Below, in pieces: positions 29,194 through 38,900 of a stretch of DNA of 56,387 bases (position 1 is its first letter; the number at the start of each line of letters is the position of its first letter). A model generated the notes under the pieces. It saw nothing but the letters and a program-made list of their open reading frames with translations, did no database searches and had not been told where the DNA came from. The stretch covers positions 1 through 56,387 of the forward strand of contig JBKJZR010000179.1 in the NCBI GenBank assembly GCA_046715035.1, written 5' to 3'. This DNA is from PALSA-1004 sp046715035 (GTDB taxonomy: Bacteria; Pseudomonadota; Gammaproteobacteria; Burkholderiales; SG8-41). A program made the translations under genes and the position numbers.

Positions 29194-31394
29194 TGCTCGA
29201 CCTGCCGCGCATTCGTCCCGTCCTGCAGAGCGGTGCGGTCAAGTATCTGTTGATACTGTGCTCGGTCGTGGGCGCCGTTACGCTCTATCTGCTCGCCACC
29301 GCTACCGCCAACACCGCCTTGTTCGCGCAGCACTATCCCCTGCTGCTTTCCCTGAACGGTGGACTGGCGGTCTGCCTCGCGCTGCTGCTCGGCTACCAGC
29401 TCTTCATGCTGCGGCAGAAACTCAAGGCGGGCGTGTTCGGCGCCAAGCTCACGCTGCGGCTGGTCATGCTTTTCGCTTTGGTGGCGGTGCTGCCCGGCGC
29501 GCTCGTGTATGGTGTCTCGGTGCAGTTCGTCGCCAAGAGCATCGAGTCGTGGTTCGACGTGCGCGTCGAAAAGGCGCTCGAGGGCGGCCTCGAACTCGGC
29601 CGCACGACACTCGACAACCTGCTCAAGGATCTCGCGCTCAAGGCCGATGCCATGGCGGTATCGCTGGCGCTGCGGCCCTTCCCCGAGCATTTCGCGACGC
29701 TCAATGCGCTGCGCGAGCAGGCAGGCGTGCAGGAAGCGACGCTGTTCACGGAGCGCGGGCGGGTCATCGCGGTTTCGACCGCCGAACGCAGCCGCCTGAT
29801 TCCCGATCTGCCGAATCCCATGGCGTTGCGCCTGCTGCGCCAGCAGCAGACCTACAGCGCGGTCGAAGCGATCCCCGACAGGGGCCTGTATCTGCGGGTG
29901 CTGGTGTCCGTCAACGTCGTCAGCCTCGCCGAAGAGCCGCGCGTCCTGCAGCTCATGCACCCGGTGCCGAAGCAGCTCGCGCTGAATGCCGAGACGGTGC
30001 AGACCGGCCAGCGCGAATATCAGGAACTGCTGCTCGCGCGTCAGGGGCTGAAGCGGCTATACGGCATCACGCTGACGCTCACGCTGCTGCTTGCGCTGCT
30101 CACCGCTCTTTCGCTCGCTTTCGTGCTGAGCGAGCGTTTGGCAGCGCCGTTGAGCTTTCTGGTCGAGGGCACGCGCGCGGTTGCCCAAGGCGATTACAGC
30201 CAGCGCGAAACGGTCGCCAGCCGCGACGAGCTGGGCGCCATCACCGAGTCGTTCAACGCCATGCGCCAGCAGCTCGCCGAAGCGCGCGCGGTGGGAGAGC
30301 GCAATCAGGCGCAGCTTGCCAACGCGCATGCGTACCTGCAAAGCGTGCTCACCAATCTCTCGGCGGGTGTGCTCGCGTTCGACGCAAAGATGCAGCTGCG
30401 CTCGTTCAATCGCAGTGCCGGAAAGATACTCGATGCGGATATCGCGCAGCTGTCCGGGCTGCCGCTCGAGCGCTGGGCTGCGCAGGCGCCCCAGCTCGCT
30501 AAGCTCGCCGGCGAGATCGCCACTGCCTTCGAGGACGGCAAACCGGTCGAATGGGAGAAGCAGATCGAGCAGGCGGGCCGCAACGGCAGCCAGATGCTGC
30601 TGGCCCGCGGCACACAGCTGCCGGCAGGCAGCGGTACGGGATACATAGTGGTTTTCGACGACATTACGCACGTGCTGCAGGCACAGCGCGACGCGGCGTG
30701 GAGCGAAGTTGCGCGGCGGCTCGCCCACGAAATCAAGAATCCACTGACGCCGATCCAGCTCTCCGCCGAGCGCCTGCAGCACAAGCTCGCGCAGAAACTC
30801 GCCGGCGCCGATGCCGACCTGCTGCTGCGCTCGACGCAGACCATCGTTAACCAGGTCGGGGCCCTGAAAAACATGGTGGATGCGTTCCGCCAGTATGCGC
30901 GCATGCCCGAGCCGGCACTCCAGGAACTCGATCTCAACGCGCTGCTGCGCGAAGTACTGACGCTCTATGAATCATCGCTGGCGGGCGCGATGCGCGTAGA
31001 GCTCGCGCCGGACCTGCCGCGTTTCGTCGGCGATTCCGCGCAGCTGCGCCAGGTGCTGCACAACCTGCTGCAGAACGCGCAGGATGCGCTCGCGGACAGC
31101 GCCAGTCCGAGTATAGTGGTGCGCTCGGAGCGCTCGGACGGTGCGCTGCGGGTGACGATTACCGACAACGGTGCGGGATTCCCCGAGCAGCTGATGCGCC
31201 GGGCCTTCGAGCCCTATGTCACCACCAAACCCAAGGGCACCGGCCTCGGCCTGGTGATCGTCAAGAAGATCGTCGAAGAGCACGGCGGCACGGTGCACAT
31301 CGAAAACATCGCACCGCATGGCGCGCGCGTCACTTTCACGCTGCCGCTGCGAGCGGCGCATTGCGCACCCAGCCGCAGTTCGGTGCGCGCTTAG
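29190..31394 (+). CDS. ntrY: NtrY-type membrane sensor histidine kinase
   Basis: Sensor kinase partner of NtrX. The product has 734 residues. Membrane segments occur at about 18-38, 50-73, 88-108 and 291-313, with a periplasmic domain between the last two. A HAMP domain (about 312-365) and a PAS domain (about 380-490) follow. The HisKA box has phospho-acceptor His513 in RRLAHEIKNPLTPIQLSAE. The ATPase domain has the N box VLHNLLQNAQDAL and the G boxes DNGAGFPEQ and GTGLGLVIVKKI. All catalytic boxes look intact. It overlaps the DUF4390 gene by 4 bp. Confidence 0.95.
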   Translation: MMLDLPRIRPVLQSGAVKYLLILCSVVGAVTLYLLATATANTALFAQHYPLLLSLNGGLAVCLALLLGYQLFMLRQKLKAGVFGAKLTLRLVMLFALVAVLPGALVYGVSVQFVAKSIESWFDVRVEKALEGGLELGRTTLDNLLKDLALKADAMAVSLALRPFPEHFATLNALREQAGVQEATLFTERGRVIAVSTAERSRLIPDLPNPMALRLLRQQQTYSAVEAIPDRGLYLRVLVSVNVVSLAEEPRVLQLMHPVPKQLALNAETVQTGQREYQELLLARQGLKRLYGITLTLTLLLALLTALSLAFVLSERLAAPLSFLVEGTRAVAQGDYSQRETVASRDELGAITESFNAMRQQLAEARAVGERNQAQLANAHAYLQSVLTNLSAGVLAFDAKMQLRSFNRSAGKILDADIAQLSGLPLERWAAQAPQLAKLAGEIATAFEDGKPVEWEKQIEQAGRNGSQMLLARGTQLPAGSGTGYIVVFDDITHVLQAQRDAAWSEVARRLAHEIKNPLTPIQLSAERLQHKLAQKLAGADADLLLRSTQTIVNQVGALKNMVDAFRQYARMPEPALQELDLNALLREVLTLYESSLAGAMRVELAPDLPRFVGDSAQLRQVLHNLLQNAQDALADSASPSIVVRSERSDGALRVTITDNGAGFPEQLMRRAFEPYVTTKPKGTGLGLVIVKKIVEEHGGTVHIENIAPHGARVTFTLPLRAAHCAPSRSSVRA

Positions 31395-31410
31395 AACCGA
31401 GTCCGCGAAC

Positions 31411-32667
31411 ATGCAACAGATCATGGTAGTAGATGACGAGGTCGGAATCCGCGAGCTGCTGTCCGAAATCTTGCGTGATGAAGGCTATCAGGTGCGGCTC
31501 GCGGAGAATGCCAGTCAGGCGCGCACGCTGCGCACCCAGGCGCGTCCCGATCTCGTGCTGCTCGATATCTGGATGCCGGATACCGACGGCATCACTTTGC
31601 TCAAGGAATGGGCGAGCTCCGGGCTGCTGACGATGCCAGTGGTCATGATGTCCGGGCACGGGACGATAGACACGGCGGTGGAAGCGACCCGCATCGGGGC
31701 CTACGATTTTCTCGAAAAGCCCATCGCGCTCCAGAAGCTGCTGGCGACGGTGGGCCGTGCGTTGCGCAGCGGCGAGCAGCCGGTGAAGCCGACGCTCATG
31801 CTCGCAACGCTCGGCCGCGCGGCGGTCGTAACCGAACTCAAGCAGCGCCTCGAGCGCATCGCGAATCTCAAGTCGCCTCTGTTGCTGACGGCTGAGCCGG
31901 GCTGCGGCGCCGAGCTGTGCGCGAAGTTCGTCCATCCGCCCAACGCCCCATGGGTGGCGCCCGAGAATCTGAACGTGCTCGCTGAGGCGCCACTCGACTT
32001 GCTGCACCAGGCGCGCGAGGGCACGCTGTTCCTCCACGAGACCGGCGACCTCAATCGCGTGGAGCAAAAAGGACTGCTGCTCATCATCGGCAAACTGGAG
32101 AAGTACAACACGCGGCTCGTGTGTGCGACCGCGCGGCGGCTGCCAGAGCTGGTAGCGCAGGGCAGTTTCGACGCGCGGCTTTACGGCGCGATCGCCACGG
32201 TGACCGTGCACGTCCCGAGCCTGCGCGAACACCGCGAGGACATCCCGGATCTTGCCAATTTGTTTCTGGTGCGCAGCATCGAAGCCAAGGAAGTCGCACC
32301 TCGGCATTTCAGCACCGCGGCCCTCAACGCGCTGCGCAACTACGACTGGCCGGGAAATCTCGACCAGCTCGAAGGCGCAGTGCGCACCCTGGCGCTGACC
32401 GCGCTCACCGAGGAGATCGGGGTCGGTGACGTTAATCATGCGCTGTCGGTCGTCGGCACGCCGGGCGCAACCATGCCCGGACTGCCGCTCGATCTGCCGC
32501 TGCGTGAAGCGCGCGACGGGTTCGAGCGCGTGTATTTCGAGCATCACATCGCCAAAGAGGGCGGCAATATGAGCCGCGTCGCCGACAGTGTCGGCCTCGA
32601 GCGCACGCATCTTTATCGCAAGCTGAAACAGCTCGGCATCAAGCTCGCCCGCCGCAACGGCGAGTAG
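31411..32667 (+). CDS. ntrX: NtrX-type response regulator with degenerate AAA+ domain
   Basis: Response regulator of 418 residues from the ATG at 31411 (MQQIMVVDDE); upstream in-frame codons read into the end of ntrY. The receiver domain is intact (Asp52 in LLDIWMPD, Lys103 in LEKPIAL). The central sigma-54-activator domain is reduced: the P-loop position reads AEPGCGAE without the lysine, Walker B reads GTLFLHET instead of GTLFLDE, and the GAFTGA loop is missing (about 25 residues shorter). The C-terminal Fis-type helix-turn-helix (NMSRVADSVGLERTHLYRKL) is complete. It probably regulates without ATP hydrolysis and without sigma-54. Confidence 0.92.
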   Translation: MQQIMVVDDEVGIRELLSEILRDEGYQVRLAENASQARTLRTQARPDLVLLDIWMPDTDGITLLKEWASSGLLTMPVVMMSGHGTIDTAVEATRIGAYDFLEKPIALQKLLATVGRALRSGEQPVKPTLMLATLGRAAVVTELKQRLERIANLKSPLLLTAEPGCGAELCAKFVHPPNAPWVAPENLNVLAEAPLDLLHQAREGTLFLHETGDLNRVEQKGLLLIIGKLEKYNTRLVCATARRLPELVAQGSFDARLYGAIATVTVHVPSLREHREDIPDLANLFLVRSIEAKEVAPRHFSTAALNALRNYDWPGNLDQLEGAVRTLALTALTEEIGVGDVNHALSVVGTPGATMPGLPLDLPLREARDGFERVYFEHHIAKEGGNMSRVADSVGLERTHLYRKLKQLGIKLARRNGE

Positions 32668-32773
32668 CCTTCCGCACGCAACGCGCGAGGGCCGCGGCGT
32701 AGCCAAAGCGGGCCGTTTCTAAGATAATTGCGGCTCGCGTCTCGCCCTCCCAACCTCCCGCAGGAATTAGCTC

Positions 32774-34777
32774 ATGGGTAGCCGTCCCGACCTCACCAAC
32801 GCGCTGCGCGCGCTCGCGATGGATGCCGTGCAAAAGGCCAATTCGGGTCATCCTGGCATGCCCATGGGCATGGCCGAAATCGGGGAAGTCCTGTGGAATC
32901 GTCACCTGCGGCACAACCCGGCTGATCCGCAATGGTTCGACCGCGATCGTTTCGTCGTGTCGAATGGCCATGGCTCGATGTTGCTCTACGCGTTGCTGCA
33001 TCTTACCGGCTACGATCTGCCGCTCGCCGAGATCAAGCGCTTCCGCCAGCTTCACTCGAAGACGCCCGGACATCCTGAATACGGCCTCACGCCGGGCGTG
33101 GAAACGACCACCGGCCCGCTCGGCCAAGGCATCGCCAACGCGGTTGGCATGGCGCTTGCCGAAAGTCTGCTTGCGGCCGAGTTCAACCGCTCCGGCCACG
33201 CGATCATCGATCATCATACCTACGTGTTCCTCGGCGACGGCTGCCTCATGGAGGGGATTTCTCACGAGGCATGCTCGCTCGCAGGCACGTTGGGACTCGG
33301 CAAGCTGATCGCGTTCTACGACGACAATGGCATCTCGATCGACGGCGAGGTGCGCGGCTGGTTTACGGACAACACGCCGCAGCGGTTCGAGTCGTATGGG
33401 TGGCAGGTGGTGCCAGACATCGACGGGCACGATGCCGGCGCGGTCGAAGCCGCGCTAAACACCGCGCGTGCGCAAAGCGACCGGCCGAGCCTGATTTGTT
33501 GCAAGACCATCATCGGCAAAGGCGCGCCCAACAAGCAGGGCACGGCCGACACGCACGGCGCCGCACTCGGCGAAAAAGAGGTTGCGGCAACCCGCGCCCA
33601 CATCGGCTGGCCGCACGCGCCATTCGAGATACCGGAGGCGGTTTATGCCGGCTGGGACCAGCGCGAGCGCGGGCGCGCGGCGCAGGCGGCCTGGAACGCG
33701 CGCTTTGCCGAGTACGCCGCAGCGCATCCCGATCTGGCGCGTGAGTTGCGCCGCCGCATCGCCGGCGATCTCCCGTCCACTTTCGACGCCGATCTCGCGG
33801 CCGTCATCGAAAACGCCCAGTCCAAGGCTGAAACGGTGGCTAGCCGGAAAGCCTCGCAGCTCGTGCTCGCGCAGCTCGCGCCCAGGCTGCCCGAGCTGAT
33901 CGGCGGCTCCGCCGATCTGATGGGGAGCGTCTTCACCAACTGGCCGGGAAGCAAAGTGGTCGCGCGTCACCACGCCGGCAACATCATCAACTTTGGCGTG
34001 CGCGAGTTCGCGATGGCAGCGGTCACCAACGGATTAGCGGTGCACGGCGGCTATATCCCCGAGACGGGGACCTTTCTGACGTTCTCCGACTACTCGCGCA
34101 ATGCGCTGCGCATGGCCTCGCTGATGAAGCTGCGCAATATTTTCGTGTTCACGCACGATTCGATCGGGCTCGGCGAAGACGGACCGACGCACCAGGCCGT
34201 TGAGCACATCTCCAGCCTGCGACTGATACCCGGGATGTCGGTATGGCGTCCCTGCGACACGGTCGAAACCGCCGTCGCATGGGGCGCCGCCCTGCGGCGC
34301 AGTGACGGGCCCACCTGCCTGATACTCACCCGCCAGAACGTGGCGTTTCAGCAGCGCACTGCACAGCAGATCGCCGACATCGCGCGCGGCGGCTACGTGC
34401 TCGCCGATGCGGCCGGGGCCGCATTGCGCGTCGTCTTTATCGCTACCGGGTCGGAAGTACCGCTCGCCATGGCGGCGCGCGCGCATCTCGAACACCACGG
34501 CATCGCCGCGCGTGTCGTGTCGATGCCATGCACGTCGGTGTTCGACGCGCAGGACGCGGCATATCGGGCAGCGGTATTGCCGCCGGGCGTCCCGCGGGTG
34601 GCGATCGAGGCCGGCGTCACGGATTTCTGGCGCAAATACGTCGGCGCCATCGACTCAGGGTCTGGCGCCGTGGTCGGCATCGACCGCTTCGGCGAGTCCG
34701 CGCCGGCCGGCGAGTTGTTCGAATATTTCGGGTTCACGGTCGAGAACGTCGTCAGCGCCGCGCGCAGCGTGTTGTAG
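32774..34777 (+). CDS. tkt: Transketolase
   Basis: Thiamine-diphosphate enzyme of the pentose phosphate and Calvin-type pathways, moving two-carbon units between sugar phosphates. The product has 667 residues, as expected. It starts MGSRPDLTNALRALAMDAVQ, has the substrate loop SGHPGMPMGMAEI, the cofactor motif GDGCLMEGISHEA near residue 155, and GLGEDGPTHQ near 460. A Shine-Dalgarno AGGA sits 9 bp before the ATG. It heads the sugar-phosphate cluster tkt-gap-pgk-pyk-fba. Confidence 0.97.
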   Translation: MGSRPDLTNALRALAMDAVQKANSGHPGMPMGMAEIGEVLWNRHLRHNPADPQWFDRDRFVVSNGHGSMLLYALLHLTGYDLPLAEIKRFRQLHSKTPGHPEYGLTPGVETTTGPLGQGIANAVGMALAESLLAAEFNRSGHAIIDHHTYVFLGDGCLMEGISHEACSLAGTLGLGKLIAFYDDNGISIDGEVRGWFTDNTPQRFESYGWQVVPDIDGHDAGAVEAALNTARAQSDRPSLICCKTIIGKGAPNKQGTADTHGAALGEKEVAATRAHIGWPHAPFEIPEAVYAGWDQRERGRAAQAAWNARFAEYAAAHPDLARELRRRIAGDLPSTFDADLAAVIENAQSKAETVASRKASQLVLAQLAPRLPELIGGSADLMGSVFTNWPGSKVVARHHAGNIINFGVREFAMAAVTNGLAVHGGYIPETGTFLTFSDYSRNALRMASLMKLRNIFVFTHDSIGLGEDGPTHQAVEHISSLRLIPGMSVWRPCDTVETAVAWGAALRRSDGPTCLILTRQNVAFQQRTAQQIADIARGGYVLADAAGAALRVVFIATGSEVPLAMAARAHLEHHGIAARVVSMPCTSVFDAQDAAYRAAVLPPGVPRVAIEAGVTDFWRKYVGAIDSGSGAVVGIDRFGESAPAGELFEYFGFTVENVVSAARSVL

Positions 34778-34823
34778 CGCAGGAGCGACAGGGGCACCCA
34801 AAGCGGAATTTCCGGAGAGCTAA

Positions 34824-35837
34824 ATGACCATCAAAGTCGCAATCAATGGCTATGGCCGCATCGGCCGCAACATCCTTCGCGCACATTACGAAGCGGGAAA
34901 AAAACACGATCTCCAGATCGTCGCCATCAACGATCTGGGCAACGCCGAGACCAACGCCCACCTGACGCGCTACGACACGGCGCACGGCAGATTCAACGGC
35001 ACGGTGGCAGTGGAAGGCGATGCGATGGTCGTCAATGGCGACAAGATCAAGGTGCAGGCCCAACGCAATCCTGCGGAGCTGCCGTGGGCCGCGTTGGGCG
35101 TCGATCTCGTCCTCGAATGCACCGGCCTCTTTACGAGCAAGGAGAAGGCGGGCGCGCATCTCAAAGGAGGCGCAAAGAAGGTGATCATCTCCGCGCCGGG
35201 CGGCAAAGACGTCGACGCGACGATCGTATACGGTGTCAACCACAATTCGCTCAAAGCCAGCGACACGGTGATCTCGAATGCGTCGTGCACGACGAACTGC
35301 CTCGCGCCGATGGTCAAGGCGCTGCACGACAGGATCGGCGTCGTGCAGGGACTGATGACGACCGTGCATTCCTATACCAACGATCAGGTGCTGACCGATG
35401 TCTATCACGAGGACCTGCGGCGCGCGCGTTCGGCGACGATGTCGATGATCCCCACCAAGACCGGCGCGGCAGCCGCGGTCGGGCTGGTGCTGCCCGAGCT
35501 CAATGGCAAGCTCGACGGCTTCGCGGTGCGCGTGCCGACCATCAACGTATCGCTCGTCGACCTGGTTTTTACCGCGGCCCGCGCGACTTCCGTCGAGGAG
35601 GTGAACGCGGTGATGAAAGCTGCTGCGACGGGCGATCTCAAGGGGATACTCGAGTACAGCGACGGGCCGCTCGTGTCGGTGGATTTCAATCACAATCCCG
35701 CGTCGAGCATATTCGACGCGACGCTGACCAAGGTGACCGGCGGCACGCTGGTAAAAGCGTTGTCGTGGTACGACAACGAATGGGGATTTTCCAACCGCAT
35801 GCTCGATGTCGCGGTGGCGCTGATGAACGCAAAGTAA
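34824..35837 (+). CDS. gap: Glyceraldehyde-3-phosphate dehydrogenase, type I
   Basis: Glycolytic and gluconeogenic dehydrogenase. The product has 337 residues. The Rossmann start reads VAINGYGRIGRNILRA; the catalytic cysteine is Cys155 in SNASCTTNCLAP. Asp38 in INDLG suggests NAD preference. The family segments TVHSYTNDQVLTD and WYDNEWGFSNRM are present. A good ribosome site (CCGGAGAG) precedes the ATG. It lies 46 bp after tkt and 73 bp before pgk. Confidence 0.97.
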   Translation: MTIKVAINGYGRIGRNILRAHYEAGKKHDLQIVAINDLGNAETNAHLTRYDTAHGRFNGTVAVEGDAMVVNGDKIKVQAQRNPAELPWAALGVDLVLECTGLFTSKEKAGAHLKGGAKKVIISAPGGKDVDATIVYGVNHNSLKASDTVISNASCTTNCLAPMVKALHDRIGVVQGLMTTVHSYTNDQVLTDVYHEDLRRARSATMSMIPTKTGAAAAVGLVLPELNGKLDGFAVRVPTINVSLVDLVFTAARATSVEEVNAVMKAAATGDLKGILEYSDGPLVSVDFNHNPASSIFDATLTKVTGGTLVKALSWYDNEWGFSNRMLDVAVALMNAK

Positions 35838-35910
35838 CGCTCAGCCATCAGCGTTCAGCGAATTCACGGGTTGACGGCCGAAGCTGATCGCTCAGACAGG
35901 AATGCGCAAC

Positions 35911-37131
35911 ATGGCAGTGCTGAAGATGACCGACCTGGACCTCGCCGGCAAGCGGGTGTTCATACGCGCTGATCTCAACGTGCCGCAGGATGCCGGGGGT
36001 GGGATTACGGACGACACCCGCATCCGTGCATCGGTGCCGGCGATCCGGCAGGCGCTGCAAGCGCGCGCTGCGGTGATGGTCACGTCGCATCTGGGCCGGC
36101 CTGCCGAGGGCACCCTCAGGCCGGAGGACTCACTCGCTCCCGTCGCCCGACGCATGAGCGAGTTGCTCGGCATCGCGTTGCCGCTGGTGCGCGACTGGGT
36201 GGGCGGCGTGGACGTCGAGCCGGGTGCCGTCGTAATGCTGGAAAACTGCCGTGGCAATAAAGGCGAGAAAAAGAACGACGACGGTCTCGCACGCAAAATG
36301 GCGGCGCTGTGCGATGTTTATGTGAACGACGCTTTCGGAACCGCGCACCGCGCCGAGGCGACCACCCATGGCATCGCCAGGTACGCGCCGGTCGCCTGCG
36401 CGGGGCCTTTGCTGGCCGCCGAACTCGAAGCCCTCGGCAAGGCGCTGGAACAGCCGCGGCGGCCACTCGTGGCCATTGTAGGAGGCTCCAAAGTCTCAAC
36501 CAAGCTCACAGCGCTGAAAACGCTTGCGCAGAAGGTCGATCAGCTGATCGTCGGCGGCGGTATCGCCAATACCTTCCTGCTTGCTGCGGGGCACCGAATT
36601 GGCAAGTCACTGGCTGAGCCCACGCTGCTGCAGGAAGCCAGGGACATCATCACCGCGACCGAAGCCAAGGGCGGCGCCGTGCCGCTGCCGGTCGACGTCG
36701 TTTGCGGCAAGGAGCTTTCGTCGCATGCGCAGGCCGCGCTGAAGCCGGTGACCGAAGTGGCAGACGACGACATGATCCTCGATATCGGGCCCAGATCGAG
36801 CGAGGATCTGGCCCGCATCCTCGGGCACGCCGCCACCATAGTCTGGAACGGGCCGCTGGGCGTGTTCGAGTTCGACCAGTTTGGCGCCGGCACGGCGCGC
36901 ATCGCGCGCGCGATCGCCGAATCGAAAGCGTTTTCCATCGCCGGCGGCGGCGACACGCTCGCCGCGGTCGCCAAATACGGCATCACCGAGCGCGTCTCCT
37001 ATATTTCCACGGGAGGTGGAGCTTTCCTGGAATTTCTCGAAGGCAAAGAGTTGCCTGCCGTGGCGATCCTCGAGGAGCGCGCCCGGCAGTTTCGGGACGC
37101 GACGCCTGCGGGCGCCGCGAAGCCATCCTAG
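35911..37131 (+). CDS. pgk: Phosphoglycerate kinase
   Basis: Substrate-level ATP-forming step of glycolysis. The product has 406 residues from the ATG at 35911 (MAVLKMTDLDLAGKRVFIRA). An ATG at 35902 is in frame, but AGGA abuts it with no spacing, whereas it lies 9 bp from 35911. Family segments: RADLNVPQD, TSHLGRPAEG, VYVNDAFGTAHR, IVGGSKVSTK, and the nucleotide-binding GGGDTLAAV near the C-terminus. Normal length, no oddity. Confidence 0.97.
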   Translation: MAVLKMTDLDLAGKRVFIRADLNVPQDAGGGITDDTRIRASVPAIRQALQARAAVMVTSHLGRPAEGTLRPEDSLAPVARRMSELLGIALPLVRDWVGGVDVEPGAVVMLENCRGNKGEKKNDDGLARKMAALCDVYVNDAFGTAHRAEATTHGIARYAPVACAGPLLAAELEALGKALEQPRRPLVAIVGGSKVSTKLTALKTLAQKVDQLIVGGGIANTFLLAAGHRIGKSLAEPTLLQEARDIITATEAKGGAVPLPVDVVCGKELSSHAQAALKPVTEVADDDMILDIGPRSSEDLARILGHAATIVWNGPLGVFEFDQFGAGTARIARAIAESKAFSIAGGGDTLAAVAKYGITERVSYISTGGGAFLEFLEGKELPAVAILEERARQFRDATPAGAAKPS

Positions 37132-37158
37132 TCACGCCCGCGCCGGCCATCCCGCTTC

Positions 37159-38586
37159 ATGTTCAGACGCACCAAGATCGTTGCCACGCTGGGCCCCGCA
37201 TCGAGCGATAGAAAGACGCTGACGCGCATGATCGATGCAGGTCTCGATGTCGTGCGCATGAATTTCTCGCATGGGACGGCAAACGAGCACATCGAGCGCG
37301 TCGAGCTGGTGCGCGAGATAGCGCGTAAGGCGAGCCGGGCGGTCGGGGTGCTCGTGGATCTGCAGGGCCCCAAGATCCGCATCGGCCGTTTCCGGAACGA
37401 CCGCATCACGCTGGCCAAGGGCGATGCGTTCGTGCTGGATGCCAACTGCGAGCTTGGCGACGCCACCCGCGTAGGCCTGGATTACAAAAATTTGCCGCAC
37501 GATGTCACGCCGGGCGACACGCTGCTGCTCGACGATGGGCGCGTCGTGCTCGCAGTCAATGCTGTGAAGGGCGCGTCCATCCATTGTCTCGTCGAGCAGG
37601 GCGGCGTGCTTTCCAACAACAAAGGCATCAACCGCAAGGGAGGCGGCTTGACCGCACCTGCGCTCACCGACAAGGATATGCAGGACATCAAGACCGCGGC
37701 GCATCTCAAAGCCGACTATCTCGCGGTGTCGTTCCCGCGCTCCGGTGCCGACATGCAGTGGGCGCGCGACTTGATGCTCAAAGCGGGCGGCAGGAGCATG
37801 CTCTGCGCCAAGATCGAGCGGGCCGAGGCGATACCGGCGCTCGAGGAGATCGTCGACGCGTCGGACGCGATCATGGTCGCGCGTGGCGACCTCGCCGTCG
37901 AAGTCGGCGACGCGGTGGTGCCTGCGCTGCAAAAACGCATGATACGCATCGCCAGAGAGCGCAACAGGCTGGTGATCACGGCGACACAGATGATGGAATC
38001 GATGATCGACAATCCGATTCCCACGCGCGCCGAGGTGTCGGACGTCGCCAACGCCGTACTCGATGGCACGGACGCCGTGATGCTTTCGGCCGAGACTGCA
38101 ACCGGCAAGTACCCGGTCGAGACCGTCGCCGCCATGGCGCGGGTCTGCCTCGAGGCGGAAAAGGAAGATGCATTCATCGCCGAGCGCAGCCGCGAAGGCC
38201 GGCCCGCGGGGATCGAGGAGGCGATCGCCCGCGCCACCATCTTTACTGCCAAGAGCCTCGACATCAGGGCCGTCGCAGCGCTCACGCAGAGCGGCAAGAC
38301 AGCGCTGCTCATGTCGCGCATGAACTCCCACGTGTCCATTTACGCATTGTCCTCGGTGGTCGAAACCCGCCGCCGCGTCACCCTGTTCCGCGGCGTCTAT
38401 CCGGTCAACTTCAAAGGCGCGCGCGATCCGGAACGGGCGTTGAACATGGCAGAGGACGAGCTGCTCAAACGTGGCGCGGTGAAGATCGGCGACTACATCA
38501 TCCTCACCATCGGCGAGCCCTTTGGCAAAGCCGGCGGCACCAACACGATGAAGATCGTCAAAGTCGGCGAGCATCGGCGTTCGTGA
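37159..38586 (+). CDS. pyk: Pyruvate kinase
   Basis: Makes pyruvate and ATP from phosphoenolpyruvate. The product has 475 residues. It starts MFRRTKIVATLGPASSD; family motifs include RMNFSHG near residue 36, DLQGPKIRIG, and MLCAKIERAEAIPALEEIV with the active-site Lys-Ile-Glu. VMVARGDLAVEVG and ATQMMESMI follow. The last eight codons (VGEHRRS plus stop) form the beginning of the tandem repeat that continues downstream, so the extreme C-terminus may have been rewritten by it. Confidence 0.97.
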   Translation: MFRRTKIVATLGPASSDRKTLTRMIDAGLDVVRMNFSHGTANEHIERVELVREIARKASRAVGVLVDLQGPKIRIGRFRNDRITLAKGDAFVLDANCELGDATRVGLDYKNLPHDVTPGDTLLLDDGRVVLAVNAVKGASIHCLVEQGGVLSNNKGINRKGGGLTAPALTDKDMQDIKTAAHLKADYLAVSFPRSGADMQWARDLMLKAGGRSMLCAKIERAEAIPALEEIVDASDAIMVARGDLAVEVGDAVVPALQKRMIRIARERNRLVITATQMMESMIDNPIPTRAEVSDVANAVLDGTDAVMLSAETATGKYPVETVAAMARVCLEAEKEDAFIAERSREGRPAGIEEAIARATIFTAKSLDIRAVAALTQSGKTALLMSRMNSHVSIYALSSVVETRRRVTLFRGVYPVNFKGARDPERALNMAEDELLKRGAVKIGDYIILTIGEPFGKAGGTNTMKIVKVGEHRRS

Positions 38587-38790
38587 TGCGAGGGGACGGA
38601 CGATCTGGGCGAGGCTAACTTGCACGGGCAAGTTAAGCGTGAGCGGCCGAGACCAAGATCCGCCGGGCGAGCATCGGCGTTCGTGATGCGAGGGGACGGG
38701 CGATCTGGGGCGAGACTAACTTGGACGGGCAAGTTAAGCGCGAGCGGCCGAGACCAAGATCCGCGCGGCGAGCATCGGCGGTCGTAAGCG
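38566..38790 (+). repeat. Tandem repeat of about 100 bp after pyk (two full copies, one partial)
   Basis: Copy 1 starts at 38566 inside the last codons of pyk, copy 2 at 38666, and a truncated third at 38767-38790. Copies 1 and 2 differ at only a few positions, including one inserted G. Each unit contains two inverted repeats: GCATC...GATGC near its start, and TAACTTGC-ACGG-GCAAGTTA (38615-38634 in copy 1) further on; copy 2 keeps a 7 bp stem. The units fill most of the 314 bp pyk-fba gap, where no gene is seen. This resembles REP/BIME-type intergenic repeats. Confidence 0.9.
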
Positions 38791-38799
38791 AAACCGCAA

Positions 38800-38829
38800 T
38801 AGGCAAACCTCGCGGACCGACGGTAGAAT
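38800..38829 (+). promoter_or_regulatory. Candidate sigma-70 promoter of fba
   Basis: TAGGCA (38800-38805) is followed after 18 bp by TAGAAT (38824-38829, one mismatch). It lies just past the tandem repeat and about 70 bp before the fba start, so fba may be transcribed apart from the upstream cluster. The -35 element is weak. Confidence 0.4.
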
Positions 38830-38900
38830 GGCGTCCCCCCCGCTCTGCCGGGCGGGCCGCCCCGATCGGCGAAGCGGTATGACTGGAACAGGAGAGATAT

